Source of the DNA: Cytobacillus sp. NJ13
GTDB taxonomy: Bacteria > Bacillota > Bacilli > Bacillales > Cytobacillaceae
DNA: 64,000 bases
Direction of reading: 5' to 3'
Assembly (NCBI GenBank): GCA_030348385.1
Contig: JAUCFP010000006.1
Span: 2,786,501 to 2,850,500 of the forward strand
Position 1 is the first letter of the stretch. Every line of letters begins with the position of its first letter. The notes under the pieces are model-generated. The model worked only from the letters and a program-made list of their open reading frames with translations. It did not search any database and had not been told where the DNA came from. Both the position numbers and the translations under genes were made by a program. Shown piece after piece: positions 7,887 through 15,743 of this stretch.

Positions 7887-8390
7887 TTATTTAGTCACTG
7901 TTTCAGCAGGTGTAAATCCTTCATATTGATTATACTTTGTGACTATTTGGATTATAAACCAAGTTCTCTTACCTGTTTCTGGATTTTTCTCTAAAGTAAT
8001 CACCTTCTGCCCACTTCCAAAGTTTTTATAAGAACTAAGTAAATCGTAAGTAATTGTAAATTTAACCTTTTCATCACTTATGTTTACAACTTTTGTTATT
8101 TGAACATTATCTACCCAAGGGCTTGATTGCCCAGTGCCCCAACCTCTTTCTTCGAACTGCTTTCGTGTTTTTCTTTGAAGAGATGGTGAAAGTAAAGCAT
8201 ACTGAACAGCTCCACTTCTATTATTTAAACCTAGTACCCACAATTCTACAGTTTGTTTAGGATTTTCAGATTGTAAGCCTGTCATAAATGAAGTTATTTG
8301 GCTTTCTAATGGATTTTCTGTTTGAGCATAAGTAGAATTGCATTGTAGTAAAATTAACGAAAATAAAAGGGGGAGAAAAAATAAACGCAA
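7887..8390 (-). CDS. Secreted protein of unknown function
   Basis: The N-terminus is a typical signal peptide (hydrophobic core LFFLPLLFSLILLQ, possible signal peptidase I site after TYA). The mature part, about 145 residues, begins with a helix and then has alternating beta-like segments (KFTITYDLL, RTWFIIQIVTKY). It resembles small extracytoplasmic NTF2-like or DUF4829-type proteins, but this is weak. The TTG at 8390, preceded by GAGGTGAT, is the likely start. Single gene between repeats 7 and 8. Confidence 0.7.
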   Translation of the reverse strand: MRLFFLPLLFSLILLQCNSTYAQTENPLESQITSFMTGLQSENPKQTVELWVLGLNNRSGAVQYALLSPSLQRKTRKQFEERGWGTGQSSPWVDNVQITKVVNISDEKVKFTITYDLLSSYKNFGSGQKVITLEKNPETGKRTWFIIQIVTKYNQYEGFTPAETVTK

Positions 8391-8439
8391 ATCAATCACC
8401 TCATAGGGTATTATCTCTTCCTTACTTCTTTATTAGTCC

Positions 8440-8530
8440 TTATTCAACTAACTGCCCCTTTATTTAATTAAGAAAAAAAGCCGCTTTTTGGCAGCTGTTC
8501 TTGAACAAAAGCACCCGGTATTTTTAACTA
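8440..8530 (+). repeat. Array repeat copy 8
   Basis: Module A TTCAACTAACTGCCCCTTTA, hairpin AGCCGC tttttgGCAGCT, module C AAGCACCCGGTATTTTTAAC. The rest of the 8.40-8.72 kb gap shows no gene. Confidence 0.88.
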
Positions 8531-8725
8531 CAGTAGTTCAAAATCTTTTTGAACTTATTTTAGATTACAGTGAATCATTATTTCTAGGCATTAATTTAAT
8601 TAGAGCTAATAAAAATGGGTTGCATTTACTTAAGAAAGGCTTTTTTCTTAATTTCAGAATTTAGATACCTTTGTCCAAACCTTCCGAGTACTCCCTGCAT
8701 TTATTAGAAATAGGAGGTGATATAT

Positions 8726-9106
8726 ATGCGTTTGGAGGACGTTATTTCAATTGGGGCAAATTGTATCGTACGAATTAGGAATCGATTTTTTCTTTTAGTA
8801 GAAATCGAAGTTGAAGCGGGTAATGTTGAGATCGAGGAATTCGTGTTTATTCGAATATCGCAACGAGAGGCCAGGACATTGCTGAATGCAGGAGTAGAAC
8901 TTTGTGAGATTAGGAGTAGTTTTCCGAGGTCTAATGACGTAGAAGTAGAGTTTATTTGTGTTTTGATTGTAGGTGTAGACGCATTTGCAGTGTTTGATGT
9001 GGAAGAAGAAGACACAGACGAAGCAGTTCTCGTGAGAATCACATTGGCTGAGGCACGTCGTTTAATCGCCAGAGGCGCAAGAGAATGTACAGTTATTAAT
9101 AGATAG
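8726..9106 (+). CDS. Hypothetical protein with internal duplication
   Basis: A 126-residue protein, one of few + strand genes in the array. The start ATG at 8726 follows a strong AGGAGGTGA. It contains two similar halves ending in RISQREARTLLNAGVE and RITLAEARRLIARGARE, each preceded by a beta-rich, Val/Ile/Glu-rich stretch. This suggests a duplicated alpha-beta unit. I do not recognise the family; such acidic repeat proteins include spore-associated proteins of Bacillaceae, but nothing here proves it. A minus-strand frame over the same DNA is a shadow. Confidence 0.7.
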   Translation: MRLEDVISIGANCIVRIRNRFFLLVEIEVEAGNVEIEEFVFIRISQREARTLLNAGVELCEIRSSFPRSNDVEVEFICVLIVGVDAFAVFDVEEEDTDEAVLVRITLAEARRLIARGARECTVINR

Positions 9107-9121
9107 TAATAAGATTATTAA

Positions 9122-9166
9122 TTAGGATATCCATGAGGGCTATTTTAATGAATGGTCCTTTTTTGT
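9122..9166 (+). terminator. Weak putative terminator
   Basis: AGG-atat-CCAT pairs imperfectly with ATGG-t-CCT, followed by TTTTTT, shortly after the stop of the + gene. Confidence 0.4.
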
Positions 9167-9429
9167 CTTGGTATAAGGAGAGTAAATACAAAAGATATCA
9201 TTTTTCATAATGTCAACCCCATCGGAACACCTATAAAAATTATAGCTATTTTTCTCCTCTTATTCCTTTTTAAAATTTTTTATTCAACTCCCTCAGTTTA
9301 ATACGGTTTACTCACGAATGCTCGCTTATTCGCAGGATTTCATCCTCCATGGATATATATTTCTAAATTGAAAAGAGTAGATTCTGGACAAATGGCTACG
9401 TGAAGACATAGTTAAATAGAGGAGTAGGA
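9167..9429. other. Intergenic region without recognisable feature
   Basis: AT-rich sequence without a supported gene or strong repeat. A stretch resembling AAGGAGAG near 9176 is not followed by an open frame. Confidence 0.5.
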
Positions 9430-9597
9430 TTATACTCCAAATTCTAGTGCCTTTTCTTCCAAGTCATCATACGCATCTAAATCTTCAGATTCTCCAAAGT
9501 AAATGGAAATATCGTAGGTGATAAACTTCAATTCTCCGCATATTTTAGTCCATACTTTTTCATTTTGTGCCTCGGATAGTTCAAGCCAATTTCCCAT
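9430..9597 (-). CDS. Small acidic protein, 55 aa
   Basis: A short ORF below common length cut-offs: ATG at 9597 preceded by AAGGGGG at good spacing, and 55 codons. It begins MGNWLELSEAQNEKVW and ends DLEEKALEFGV, with high Glu/Asp content and no membrane segment. It occupies its own unit next to repeat 9, and the start and ribosome binding site look genuine. Family unknown. Confidence 0.6.
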   Translation of the reverse strand: MGNWLELSEAQNEKVWTKICGELKFITYDISIYFGESEDLDAYDDLEEKALEFGV

Positions 9598-9648
9598 TGA
9601 ATAACCCCCTTATTAGTACTTTTAGTAGTATCTATAATAACATTTCTT

Positions 9649-9731
9649 ATTGAACTAACCTGCCCCTTTTGTTTAATAAGAAAAAGCTGCCTGGTTTGGC
9701 AGCTGGTTTTTAATAATAGTACCTATTGTTA
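9649..9731 (+). repeat. Array repeat copy 9
   Basis: Module A TTGAACTAACCTGCCCCTTT, then GTTTAATAAGAAAA; hairpin AGCTGCC tggttt GGCAGCT; module C eroded (AGTACCTATTGTT). Confidence 0.9.
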
Positions 9732-9784
9732 TATATGCTCTCCCGCTGATGTTAATTTCAATTCCTCAAAAGTTTTCGGAATGA

Positions 9785-10612
9785 TTAGCTGTTTGAATTT
9801 AAAAAATATCCTGTATTCGCCTTAACCCACTCTTCGAAAGTAGACGGCTTATGTCCTGTAACTTCCTCAACTGTCGACAATACCTTATGAGCGGATGGAG
9901 GCGGGTTAAGGTGCCAGTTAATCACATAATCAATGGCATCTTCCTCAACACCCATCTTCCTCATCTGCTCACGTTCTTCTTCTTCGGAACTCTCAACAAA
10001 TCGGATTTCCCGTCCGATAACCTTGCTAATAATCCCAACTTTATCTTTAACTGACAAACTCTCAGGCCCTGTTAAGGTATATATTTTACCTGCATGGCCG
10101 TCTTCAGTCAGTGCGACTGCTGCGACCCTTCCAATATCAGCTTCATGAATAGGAGCAATTGGTGATCCCCCAAACAGGTCTCGAACCAGCCCCTCTGAGC
10201 GTATGGAGTTTGCCCATTTTCGTGCATTTGCCATAAATTCAAAGGCTTGAAGTTGAGTCCACTCCAGGGAACTTGCCTCAACTGCACTTTCAAATGGGCC
10301 CTTTTCACCGTTCCATAAAACAGTAACCCTGCGCACTCCAGTTTTCTCAGCAAGCTTAATGATTTCTGGTCCCGTTTGTAACGGAGTATATTCTGCGCCA
10401 GTAGTAATCAAATGCATACCGCTTACGTCAACCAAAGCAGAACCGATCGTACCTGGTTCACTTAAGTCCCCCGAAACAACCTCCACACCTGCAGGCAGAT
10501 TGGCCTTTAGTGGATTACGTGTCAATGCCCTCACTTTTTCCCCCTTTTGAATAAGGTGATCTACGACATGCCGCCCTACGGTTCCCGTTGCTCCTGCCAC
10601 TAATATGGTCAT
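9785..10612 (-). CDS. NmrA-like NAD(P)-binding protein
   Basis: A 275-residue atypical short-chain dehydrogenase of the NmrA/HSCARG group. The N-terminal dinucleotide motif is TILVAGATGTVGRHV, with RALTRN after strand 2, typical of NADP preference, and ALVDVSGMHLIT further on. The family lacks the YxxxK catalytic pair and includes redox sensors and quinone reductase-like proteins. The ATG at 10612 starts directly at the nucleotide-binding strand and is preferred over the upstream ATG at 10630. Single gene between repeats 9 and 10. Confidence 0.85.
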   Translation of the reverse strand: MTILVAGATGTVGRHVVDHLIQKGEKVRALTRNPLKANLPAGVEVVSGDLSEPGTIGSALVDVSGMHLITTGAEYTPLQTGPEIIKLAEKTGVRRVTVLWNGEKGPFESAVEASSLEWTQLQAFEFMANARKWANSIRSEGLVRDLFGGSPIAPIHEADIGRVAAVALTEDGHAGKIYTLTGPESLSVKDKVGIISKVIGREIRFVESSEEEEREQMRKMGVEEDAIDYVINWHLNPPPSAHKVLSTVEEVTGHKPSTFEEWVKANTGYFLNSNS

Positions 10613-10859
10613 CCCTTTCCATCCTCCCATTCTTGTTTCATCCCATTAATTTTCTCAGCCAAATTTAACCTTGTTAAAGCAGCTATTTTTGTAGGTTTGG
10701 CCATATTTATTTTCTTCTCAAATATTTTCGAAAATAAATCCCTTTAAACATTTATATATCCTTCTTTATTTATTTTTACATTAATACGAAATTATTACCT
10801 CCAGGTATAGTTTGAAATTCCCTACAACTTTAGATGTAGAATTATAAGGAGCCTAACTT

Positions 10860-10950
10860 CCTTATTAAATAAACCTGCCCCGTTAGTCGGATAAAAAAAA
10901 AGAGCTGCCGATCCCTGGTGGATCTTCAACTCTCAACCTTTCCTGCTATT
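10860..10950 (+). repeat. Array repeat copy 10 (variant hairpin)
   Basis: Module A is ATTAAATAAACCTGCCCCGT, then TAGTCGGATAAAAAAAA. Module B has a changed stem: AGAG and GATCC pair with GGATC and CTCT. Module C is eroded. No gene is seen in the rest of 10.63-11.0 kb. Confidence 0.8.
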
Positions 10951-11000
10951 GAAGAATGAACGGTCGATGCGATGTTTTATTAAAACATCGTTTAAATTAT

Positions 11001-11420
11001 CTATTGGGAAATTAGATATTTTTCTTTGAAGATTGGACTAAGTTCACTCCATACATCAAATTTATTTCCATCTAAATCATAAAAAACAAAATTTCTTCCC
11101 GTGTGTCCTCTGTTTTCAATCTCTCCGACTCTAATGTCACTTTGCCTAAAGTCTTTATGTATTGCTTCTAAGGCATTTAATCCATTAACTTCGAATGTTA
11201 ACGAAAAACGTTCATTACCGTAAATATCAAAGAAATTGGAGCTTTGATTTTCATTAGATTTCACAAGAAAAATACTTTGATTGGCAAAGTTTAAAATAGC
11301 TTTGTCATGATCTTTGTAGCTTAACTCTGCTCCTAGTTTATTTACATACCAATCAGAGGAAAGATCTACATTTGCCACTGGAATATATGTTGTGCCTACC
11401 CTTAATAATTTCTCGCCCAT
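11001..11420 (-). CDS. VOC family protein (glyoxalase/bleomycin resistance fold)
   Basis: A 139-residue protein with the VOC pattern: TTYIPVANVDLSSDWYVNKLGAEL at the N-terminus and FVFYDLDGNKFDVW near the C-terminus, so two beta-alpha-beta-beta-beta units are expected. Metal ligands and substrate cannot be assigned. The ATG at 11420 follows GAGAGGAG. Single gene in the unit between repeats 10 and 11. Confidence 0.85.
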   Translation of the reverse strand: MGEKLLRVGTTYIPVANVDLSSDWYVNKLGAELSYKDHDKAILNFANQSIFLVKSNENQSSNFFDIYGNERFSLTFEVNGLNALEAIHKDFRQSDIRVGEIENRGHTGRNFVFYDLDGNKFDVWSELSPIFKEKYLISQ

Positions 11421-11467
11421 TTTTTTCTCCTCTCGAAATACCAAAATATTCTAAATTAATTATTCAA

Positions 11468-11499
11468 CAAAAAACCCTTACTTCCTGCATCAAGTAAGG
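11468..11499 (-). terminator. Intrinsic terminator
   Basis: Stem CCTTACTT / AAGTAAGG followed on the minus strand by GTTTTTT. It would stop transcription coming from the GNAT pseudogene before the VOC gene. Confidence 0.75.
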
Positions 11500-11523
11500 A
11501 GTATATACTTTTTCATACAACTG

Positions 11524-11592
11524 TTATTGCCTGCCCCTTTAGTGCAATAAGCGGAGCTGCCTTAGATGTCAGCTGACCCCTTAGCTTATTTA
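11524..11592 (+). repeat. Array repeat copy 11
   Basis: Only the right half of module A remains (TTGCCTGCCCCTTTAG, then TGCAATAAG). The hairpin is AGCTGCC ttagatg TCAGCT. Module C is ACCCCTTAGCTTATT. Confidence 0.8.
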
Positions 11593-11598
11593 TTGAAT

Positions 11599-12114
11599 TT
11601 AGTCGGTTCCCTTATTCCATTCCATTAAGTAAAGGTCATTATAAAGCTCTTTAATTTTTCTAAAACCACACTTCTTATAACTTGATATTGCTCTACCATT
11701 ATTTTTTTTACCTCTAATACCACACTTGAGGCACCTTTATTTTTACTGAGGTAATTTAACATCATTAGAATCATTGAAGTGCCTATCCCTTTACCCCATA
11801 ATTGGATTTCTCCAATAAATTGGTCCATTCCATAGATATTTTGGTTTGCTGTATAGCCGTATCTCTTTAATTCACCCTCTTGGAATCTCATAGTATTGTA
11901 TATAACCTGCTGGTTCGTTTTTGTATTCTACAATACAAGGAGTAACATAATGTTTCCCTTCAACTCTTGGCCCGTATTTTCTTATCACCATATCTATATT
12001 TGAAGGTGGCTCTTCATAGAATTCTAACACGCCCTGGTCATTTAGCCATTTAACCATAACTTCAAAATCATCACCGTTCATAAGTCGAATAAGCAGTTCA
12101 TTCTTCAATATCAT
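11599..12114 (-). pseudogene. GNAT acetyltransferase with two frameshifts
   Basis: Three collinear segments in different frames make one acetyltransferase: an N-terminal part starting at 12114 (ILKNELLIRLMNGDDFE), a central part with the acetyl-CoA loop (GEIQLWGKGIGTSMI), and a C-terminal part (NNGRAISSYKKCGFRKI). The first break is an extra C near 11885, the second a missing A in an A-run near 11690. It resembles aminoglycoside 6'-N-acetyltransferase-type proteins. Either a decayed gene or homopolymer sequence errors; the two breaks favour decay. Confidence 0.7.
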
Positions 12115-12162
12115 ACTTATTTCCACCCTTATCTTTTCTTAAAGATTTCTATAAGTAATTCA

Positions 12163-12230
12163 CCTTTACTACTTTAACAAAACTAAATAAGAAAAAGAGC
12201 TGCCGTAGCAACCCATTGTATAAAAAAGCA
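12163..12230 (+). repeat. Array repeat copy 12 (variant)
   Basis: Module A is mostly lost. The remaining AATAAGAAAAAGAGCTGCCG is followed by TAGCAACCCATTGTATAAAA, a variant tail shared only with copy 34 at 56.5 kb. Confidence 0.7.
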
Positions 12231-12761
12231 CAAAGTTCTGTGTTTAGGAAATTTGTTTTTTAAGTAGAGATGCAACTTGATTGTTGAAAGGGAAATTCCC
12301 AGTCTCACCTCTTCCTTTAACCTTTCTAGGGCTTTTACTGCCTCGACCTTTATTTCTTTGGAGTAACCATATTTAATACTATTTAATTCAAATTCATCCT
12401 CATCAACTACTGTCCAATGGTTATTCTTCTCCTGAATAAAATCCAAATCTAAATCAACAAAACTTATTTCTTCGTTAATAAATAAGGATGGTTTTGCTAC
12501 ATTGCAATAAGTAGAAACAACTTTTCCATCTTCAACTTCCATTGCAGCTGTGAACCATTCTTTCAAGGGAAAATACTCTAAAGAGGTATTATCAATAGTA
12601 AAAATATTATTTTTGGTATGGTGAATTAACTTGCGCCCTGGTTTGCATAGGACAAGTAAATAATCAGAGGTGTGCTGAATCAATTCACCTTCCCATTCAT
12701 AGTGGAGAATATTAGGGAATTTTAGAGCTTTAATTTTTACAATATTACCCAATTTAATCAT
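12183..12761 (-). CDS. DUF402 protein, copy 1, with C-terminal frameshift
   Basis: A protein of the DUF402 family (nucleoside tri-/diphosphatase or RNase-associated fold). The conserved pattern is clear: EWFTAAMEVEDGKVVSTYCN, ISFVDLDLDFI and VVDEDEFE, with the acidic residues used for metal binding in this family. It is a near-duplicate of the gene at 56550-57068. Compared with that copy, a 1-nt deletion after EEVR shifts the frame, so the last residues read through the intended stop (about 12244) into the repeat. Start ATG at 12761. Confidence 0.8.
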   Translation of the reverse strand: MIKLGNIVKIKALKFPNILHYEWEGELIQHTSDYLLVLCKPGRKLIHHTKNNIFTIDNTSLEYFPLKEWFTAAMEVEDGKVVSTYCNVAKPSLFINEEISFVDLDLDFIQEKNNHWTVVDEDEFELNSIKYGYSKEIKVEAVKALERLKEEVRLGISLSTIKLHLYLKNKFPKHRTLCFFIQWVATAALFLI

Positions 12762-12810
12762 CCTCAATAAAAACTCTCTTAACTACTTCGCCTGATAATT
12801 GGAAATTTCC

Positions 12811-12913
12811 TTCTGCAACAAACCTGCCCCTTTAGTACAATAAGAAAAGCCGCCTGAGTTGGCAGCTGGACTTAAAGTATTGCACCCTATAATTTAAGTG
12901 TATTTCTTCACAT
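12811..12913 (+). repeat. Array repeat copy 13 (complete)
   Basis: Module A AACAAACCTGCCCCTTTAG, hairpin AGCCGCC tgagtt GGCAGCT, module C TGCACCCTATAATTTAAGTG, then TTCTTCACA. Close to copy 35, which flanks the duplicated DUF402 gene. Confidence 0.9.
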
Positions 12914-13039
12914 ATTTATCTTTCTATAATTCTTTTATTAATGAAATGCTGCCCTGTTAAAAAATATAGAGAACGACGATCTATAATCGTTCATCAGCTC
13001 TAGCCCTGTATGGGTATGTTTATTCGACCAACCATACCT

Positions 13040-13122
13040 TATTCAACTAACCTGTAGTTCAATAAAAAGAACGGCCGTAATGGCAGCCGTTCTTTAAGTA
13101 ATGCACCCGGTAGTTCAACAAA
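13040..13122 (+). repeat. Array repeat copy 14 (strong variant hairpin)
   Basis: Module A is shortened (TTCAACTAACCTGTAGTTCAA). The hairpin is extended, AAGAACGGC / GCCGTTCTT. Module C is TGCACCCGGTAGTTCAAC. Confidence 0.88.
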
Positions 13123-13170
13123 AAAGCAACTAACTATATGCAAAATTTTTTTACATAACCATTATTATCA

Positions 13171-13308
13171 TCAATTAAAAAGGTTGGGTACCTTCTGGAC
13201 GTCCAAAAGATACCCAACCTCTTTTTGAATGGTCTTGTGGTTCAAAATTCCTGTTCGTCTAATAAACGCTACCTCATATTCCGTCAATTCCTTAATTACA
13301 ATTTTCAT
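13171..13308 (-). pseudogene. Truncated GyrI-like/effector-binding domain protein
   Basis: The ATG at 13308 follows GGGGGGAT. The first 19 residues (MKIVIKELTEYEVAFIRRT) match the start of AraC-type effector-binding (GyrI-like) domains, normally about 150 residues long. After RRTG the similarity stops and the frame runs through a terminator hairpin, ending at 45 aa. Probably the N-terminal remnant of a deleted gene. Confidence 0.55.
13176..13228. terminator. Strong bidirectional terminator
   Basis: GGTTGGGTA and TACCCAACC arms, extended by CTT/AAG pairing, with A/T-runs on both sides. It overlaps the 3' end of the truncated ORF at 13171. Confidence 0.8.
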
Positions 13309-13399
13309 TTCAATCATCCCCCCCTATAAAGGAAATGGTTCCCTTAAAACAAATTTCGCTATCAATAGTTTATATTCCTTTTATCTTAACTACTAGGCG

Positions 13400-13475
13400 C
13401 TCAACCTGCCCCCGTTCGAATAAAAAAAGATTGCAGCAGCAGCCCGAACCACAATCCATTATTGAAAAAGAACAT
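13400..13475 (+). repeat. Array repeat copy 15 (variant)
   Basis: Module A CTCAACCTGCCCCCGTTCGA, then ATAAAAAAA; stem GATTG / CAATC around cagcagcagcccgaacca. Module C is not clear. Confidence 0.7.
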
Positions 13476-13507
13476 CAAGACCTACCCCTGAGGTTACTGC
13501 CTAGAAG

Positions 13508-14371
13508 CTATTTTTTCAAGGTAATATCGCCCATCTCTGCTTTAATTGTCAAGCTTGGGCCGTCATTTATATTCTTTCCATATTGACCCTTTAATTTGTT
13601 ACTGATGGCATCACCTGAGAATTTAATAGCGTCTGTAATAAAAATATCTGATTCTATATCACCCAACTCAGTCGATAAATCCAGAGCGAGTCCTTCTGGG
13701 TCTTCTGTGATTCCGACTTCAACATCGCCCAAAGCCGTTTTAATTTTGTTCTCATTACTAAATGAAAGTACAGATTGAAGATTTACATCACCTTTCTCTG
13801 ATTGAATATCAAAAGCTGCATTTAATTCTTTTATTTCAATCTCGCCTAATGCTGTTTTGCCAATGATTTTTTCCCCTTCAAACCCTTTTAATTGTACATC
13901 TCCCATCTCTGTCTTGATTATTGCATTTTTTGCTGTAAGCTTATAATCTGTTGAAATATCACCTAAATTTGTACTAATTTCTAGCGAGTCATAGTTTTTT
14001 TGGGGAAGATAGACGTTTAGGTTGACATCATTACTGTTCATAAAGTCAAAATTAATATTAAAGAAAAACTTATCTTTTTGCTTTACTGAGATATTTAATG
14101 TTTCACCGTCATCTGAGGGTTGAAATGTTGTTTTAAGTTTCTGCGTTGTACTCCCTGTAAGCTCCATTTTCACTTCATCATCATTTGCAGGGAGTATAAT
14201 CACATCAGCCAGATCGCTATGAATAGAAACCTTCTTAAGGCCGTTGCTGATAAGCGTTTGTTTTTCAATTACTTTATTATCAGCAAAGCCTACGCCGCTG
14301 AATAGAAGTGTTACGGTCCCGATTAGTCCGATTACAAACAATAACAAACCAACTTTTAATATTTTACCCAT
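13508..14371 (-). CDS. DUF4097 family envelope protein
   Basis: A 287-residue protein with an N-terminal membrane anchor (about residues 5-30, GLLLFVIGLIGTVTLLFSGV) and a repetitive beta-helix-like domain in which segments such as TNLGDIS, TEMGDVQLKG, TALGEIEIKE and SEKGDVNLQS recur about every 20 residues. This is the DUF4097/LiaG-like pattern. It is the last gene of a padR-DUF1700-DUF4097 operon and overlaps the previous gene by 8 nt. The role is probably in envelope stress; no biochemical function is known. Confidence 0.85.
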   Translation of the reverse strand: MGKILKVGLLLFVIGLIGTVTLLFSGVGFADNKVIEKQTLISNGLKKVSIHSDLADVIILPANDDEVKMELTGSTTQKLKTTFQPSDDGETLNISVKQKDKFFFNINFDFMNSNDVNLNVYLPQKNYDSLEISTNLGDISTDYKLTAKNAIIKTEMGDVQLKGFEGEKIIGKTALGEIEIKELNAAFDIQSEKGDVNLQSVLSFSNENKIKTALGDVEVGITEDPEGLALDLSTELGDIESDIFITDAIKFSGDAISNKLKGQYGKNINDGPSLTIKAEMGDITLKK

Positions 14372-14966
14372 TTTTTATCCCCCGTTTTGTATCTTCCAAG
14401 AGTACACTTTTCTTGTTTTCGCCTTTAATTATGTTTAGATTTGATCGTACATAATTTGTAGACAATGCCAAAAACGCCCTTGTTAGCTTCAACGAACCAA
14501 CTCCAATTATAAGGCCTAAGCCGGCGAGACCAATTGAAATAAAAAGATTAAGAAAGAATTCTGCTATGCTGCCCACCGTAAAAATGGAAGCAATCGCTGC
14601 CAAAGGTGTAATTAAAAACGCAAATGAAACAACAAAGAAAGAAAAAATAACTGCTACAGCTGCAATGAACGGACCAAGCAAAAATACAAAGTTAAAGAAT
14701 CCTAATCCTATAGCTGCGTATATAGCCCGAAAAAGGCTTGATACGGATTGGTTTTCTGAAGCTCTTTCCAAATGGTAATTTGCAATGCATTCTTTTGCAA
14801 TGATTTCAGGCTTCCCTAGTTCAGCTGTAATTTCAGTTTCAGATTTCCCGCTTTCCATAGCTAATCGGAAATGCTCCTCATAATCATATAACATATCTTG
14901 TTTTTCCTCTTTCGGAACATTCTCCAACAATTTGCTGAGTCTCTGTAAAAATTCAGTTTGCCTCAT
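14364..14966 (-). CDS. DUF1700 (HAAS-domain) membrane protein
   Basis: A 200-residue protein: a cytoplasmic N-terminal HAAS segment (FLQRLSKLLENVPKEEKQDMLYDYEEHF, ELGKPEIIA), then several membrane helices between about residues 75 and 170. DUF1700 genes often lie between a padR gene and a DUF4097 gene, as here. The stop overlaps the DUF4097 start by 8 nt and the start overlaps padR by 14 nt, so translation is likely coupled. Confidence 0.88.
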   Translation of the reverse strand: MRQTEFLQRLSKLLENVPKEEKQDMLYDYEEHFRLAMESGKSETEITAELGKPEIIAKECIANYHLERASENQSVSSLFRAIYAAIGLGFFNFVFLLGPFIAAVAVIFSFFVVSFAFLITPLAAIASIFTVGSIAEFFLNLFISIGLAGLGLIIGVGSLKLTRAFLALSTNYVRSNLNIIKGENKKSVLLEDTKRGIKNG

Positions 14967-15282
14967 TCTTTATCCCCTCCCCAATGATCAGATCGACCGA
15001 TTTAGAAAAATTCTTCCAATCGTCAATTAATTCAAGTACATGATTTCTTCCTAATTCAGTTAACTTGTAATATTTTCTTGGCGGCCCTTCTTGGGATTCA
15101 ACAAGATAGGTCGAAAAATAACCTTCCTTTGTCAATCTTCTAAGCAAAGGGTAAATCGTTCCTTCAGCAATCAAGAATTTTTCTGAGATGTTTTTCACAA
15201 GTTCATACCCGTAATGGTCTTTATTCATCGATAAAGCCATTACACATAATGTAAGAACGCCTTTTTTATATTGTACATTCAC
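14953..15282 (-). CDS. PadR family transcriptional regulator
   Basis: A 109-residue PadR winged-helix protein: VLTLCVMALSMNKDHYGYELVKNI, the recognition segment EGTIYPLLRRLTKEGYF, and the wing GPPRKYYKLTELGR. It starts at a GTG (15282) with AGGTGAT just upstream. First gene of the three-gene operon and probably its autoregulator. Two 13-bp direct repeats lie 15-44 bp upstream of the start. Confidence 0.92.
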   Translation of the reverse strand: MNVQYKKGVLTLCVMALSMNKDHYGYELVKNISEKFLIAEGTIYPLLRRLTKEGYFSTYLVESQEGPPRKYYKLTELGRNHVLELIDDWKNFSKSVDLIIGEGIKNEAN

Positions 15283-15296
15283 ATGATCACCTAATT

Positions 15297-15326
15297 CTTT
15301 ATAAGGTAGTAAACTTTGAAAGGTAG
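15297..15326. promoter_or_regulatory. Direct repeats upstream of padR operon (putative operator)
   Basis: CTTTATAAGGTAG (15297-15309) and CTTTGAAAGGTAG (15314-15326) repeat with a 17-bp period immediately upstream of the padR start. Likely promoter/operator region; the PadR link is inferred. Confidence 0.45.
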
Positions 15327-15687
15327 CTTAATAAAATTCAGTACTGTTCAATGCAAGGTACCATTCAAAAAGTATTATATTGGAAATCATAAAAGAACGC
15401 AAGTTGTTTTGAAAAATATTCCAGATGGCTTGCCAGTAATTTTGTTCTTGGTCAAAATACTTTTTCGAATACTTGTTATACAAATTAGGATGAGCTTCTT
15501 TTTTTGAATTCAAAGGAATTAGTTTGTCTCCCTTTATCGGTGTTTCAGCAAAGGACATGCATTTCATCCAATAATTTGAACGAAGTCAGCTTAATTCTTA
15601 CAATGGTATCTTACTAGCACTAGGTTAAGAGTATTCTATTTATTTGCAATGGTTTAACAAAGTAAAAATGCCCTTTTGTTTACCCTT
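15327..15687. other. Intergenic region, no supported gene
   Basis: A minus-strand 79-codon frame exists here but has no ribosome binding site and no recognisable motif. Otherwise AT-rich sequence. Confidence 0.5.
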
Positions 15688-15743
15688 TATTAAACTAACC
15701 TGCCCCGTTTGTTCAAAAGAAAAGGCACCCTGTTGCGTTAAGG
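15688..15743 (+). repeat. Array repeat copy 16 (hairpin deleted)
   Basis: Module A TTAAACTAACCTGCCCCGTT, then TGTTCAAAAGAAAA runs directly into module C GGCACCCTGTTGCGTTAAGG. Module B is missing, exactly as in copy 18 next to the duplicated VOC gene. Confidence 0.85.

Noticed and set aside
8704-9042. Minus-strand 112-codon frame
   Set aside because: Shadow of the + strand gene at 8726; no ribosome binding site, Ser/Thr-rich low-complexity product.
15328-15567. Minus-strand 79-codon frame
   Set aside because: No ribosome binding site, no recognisable motif, and it ends next to the padR promoter region.
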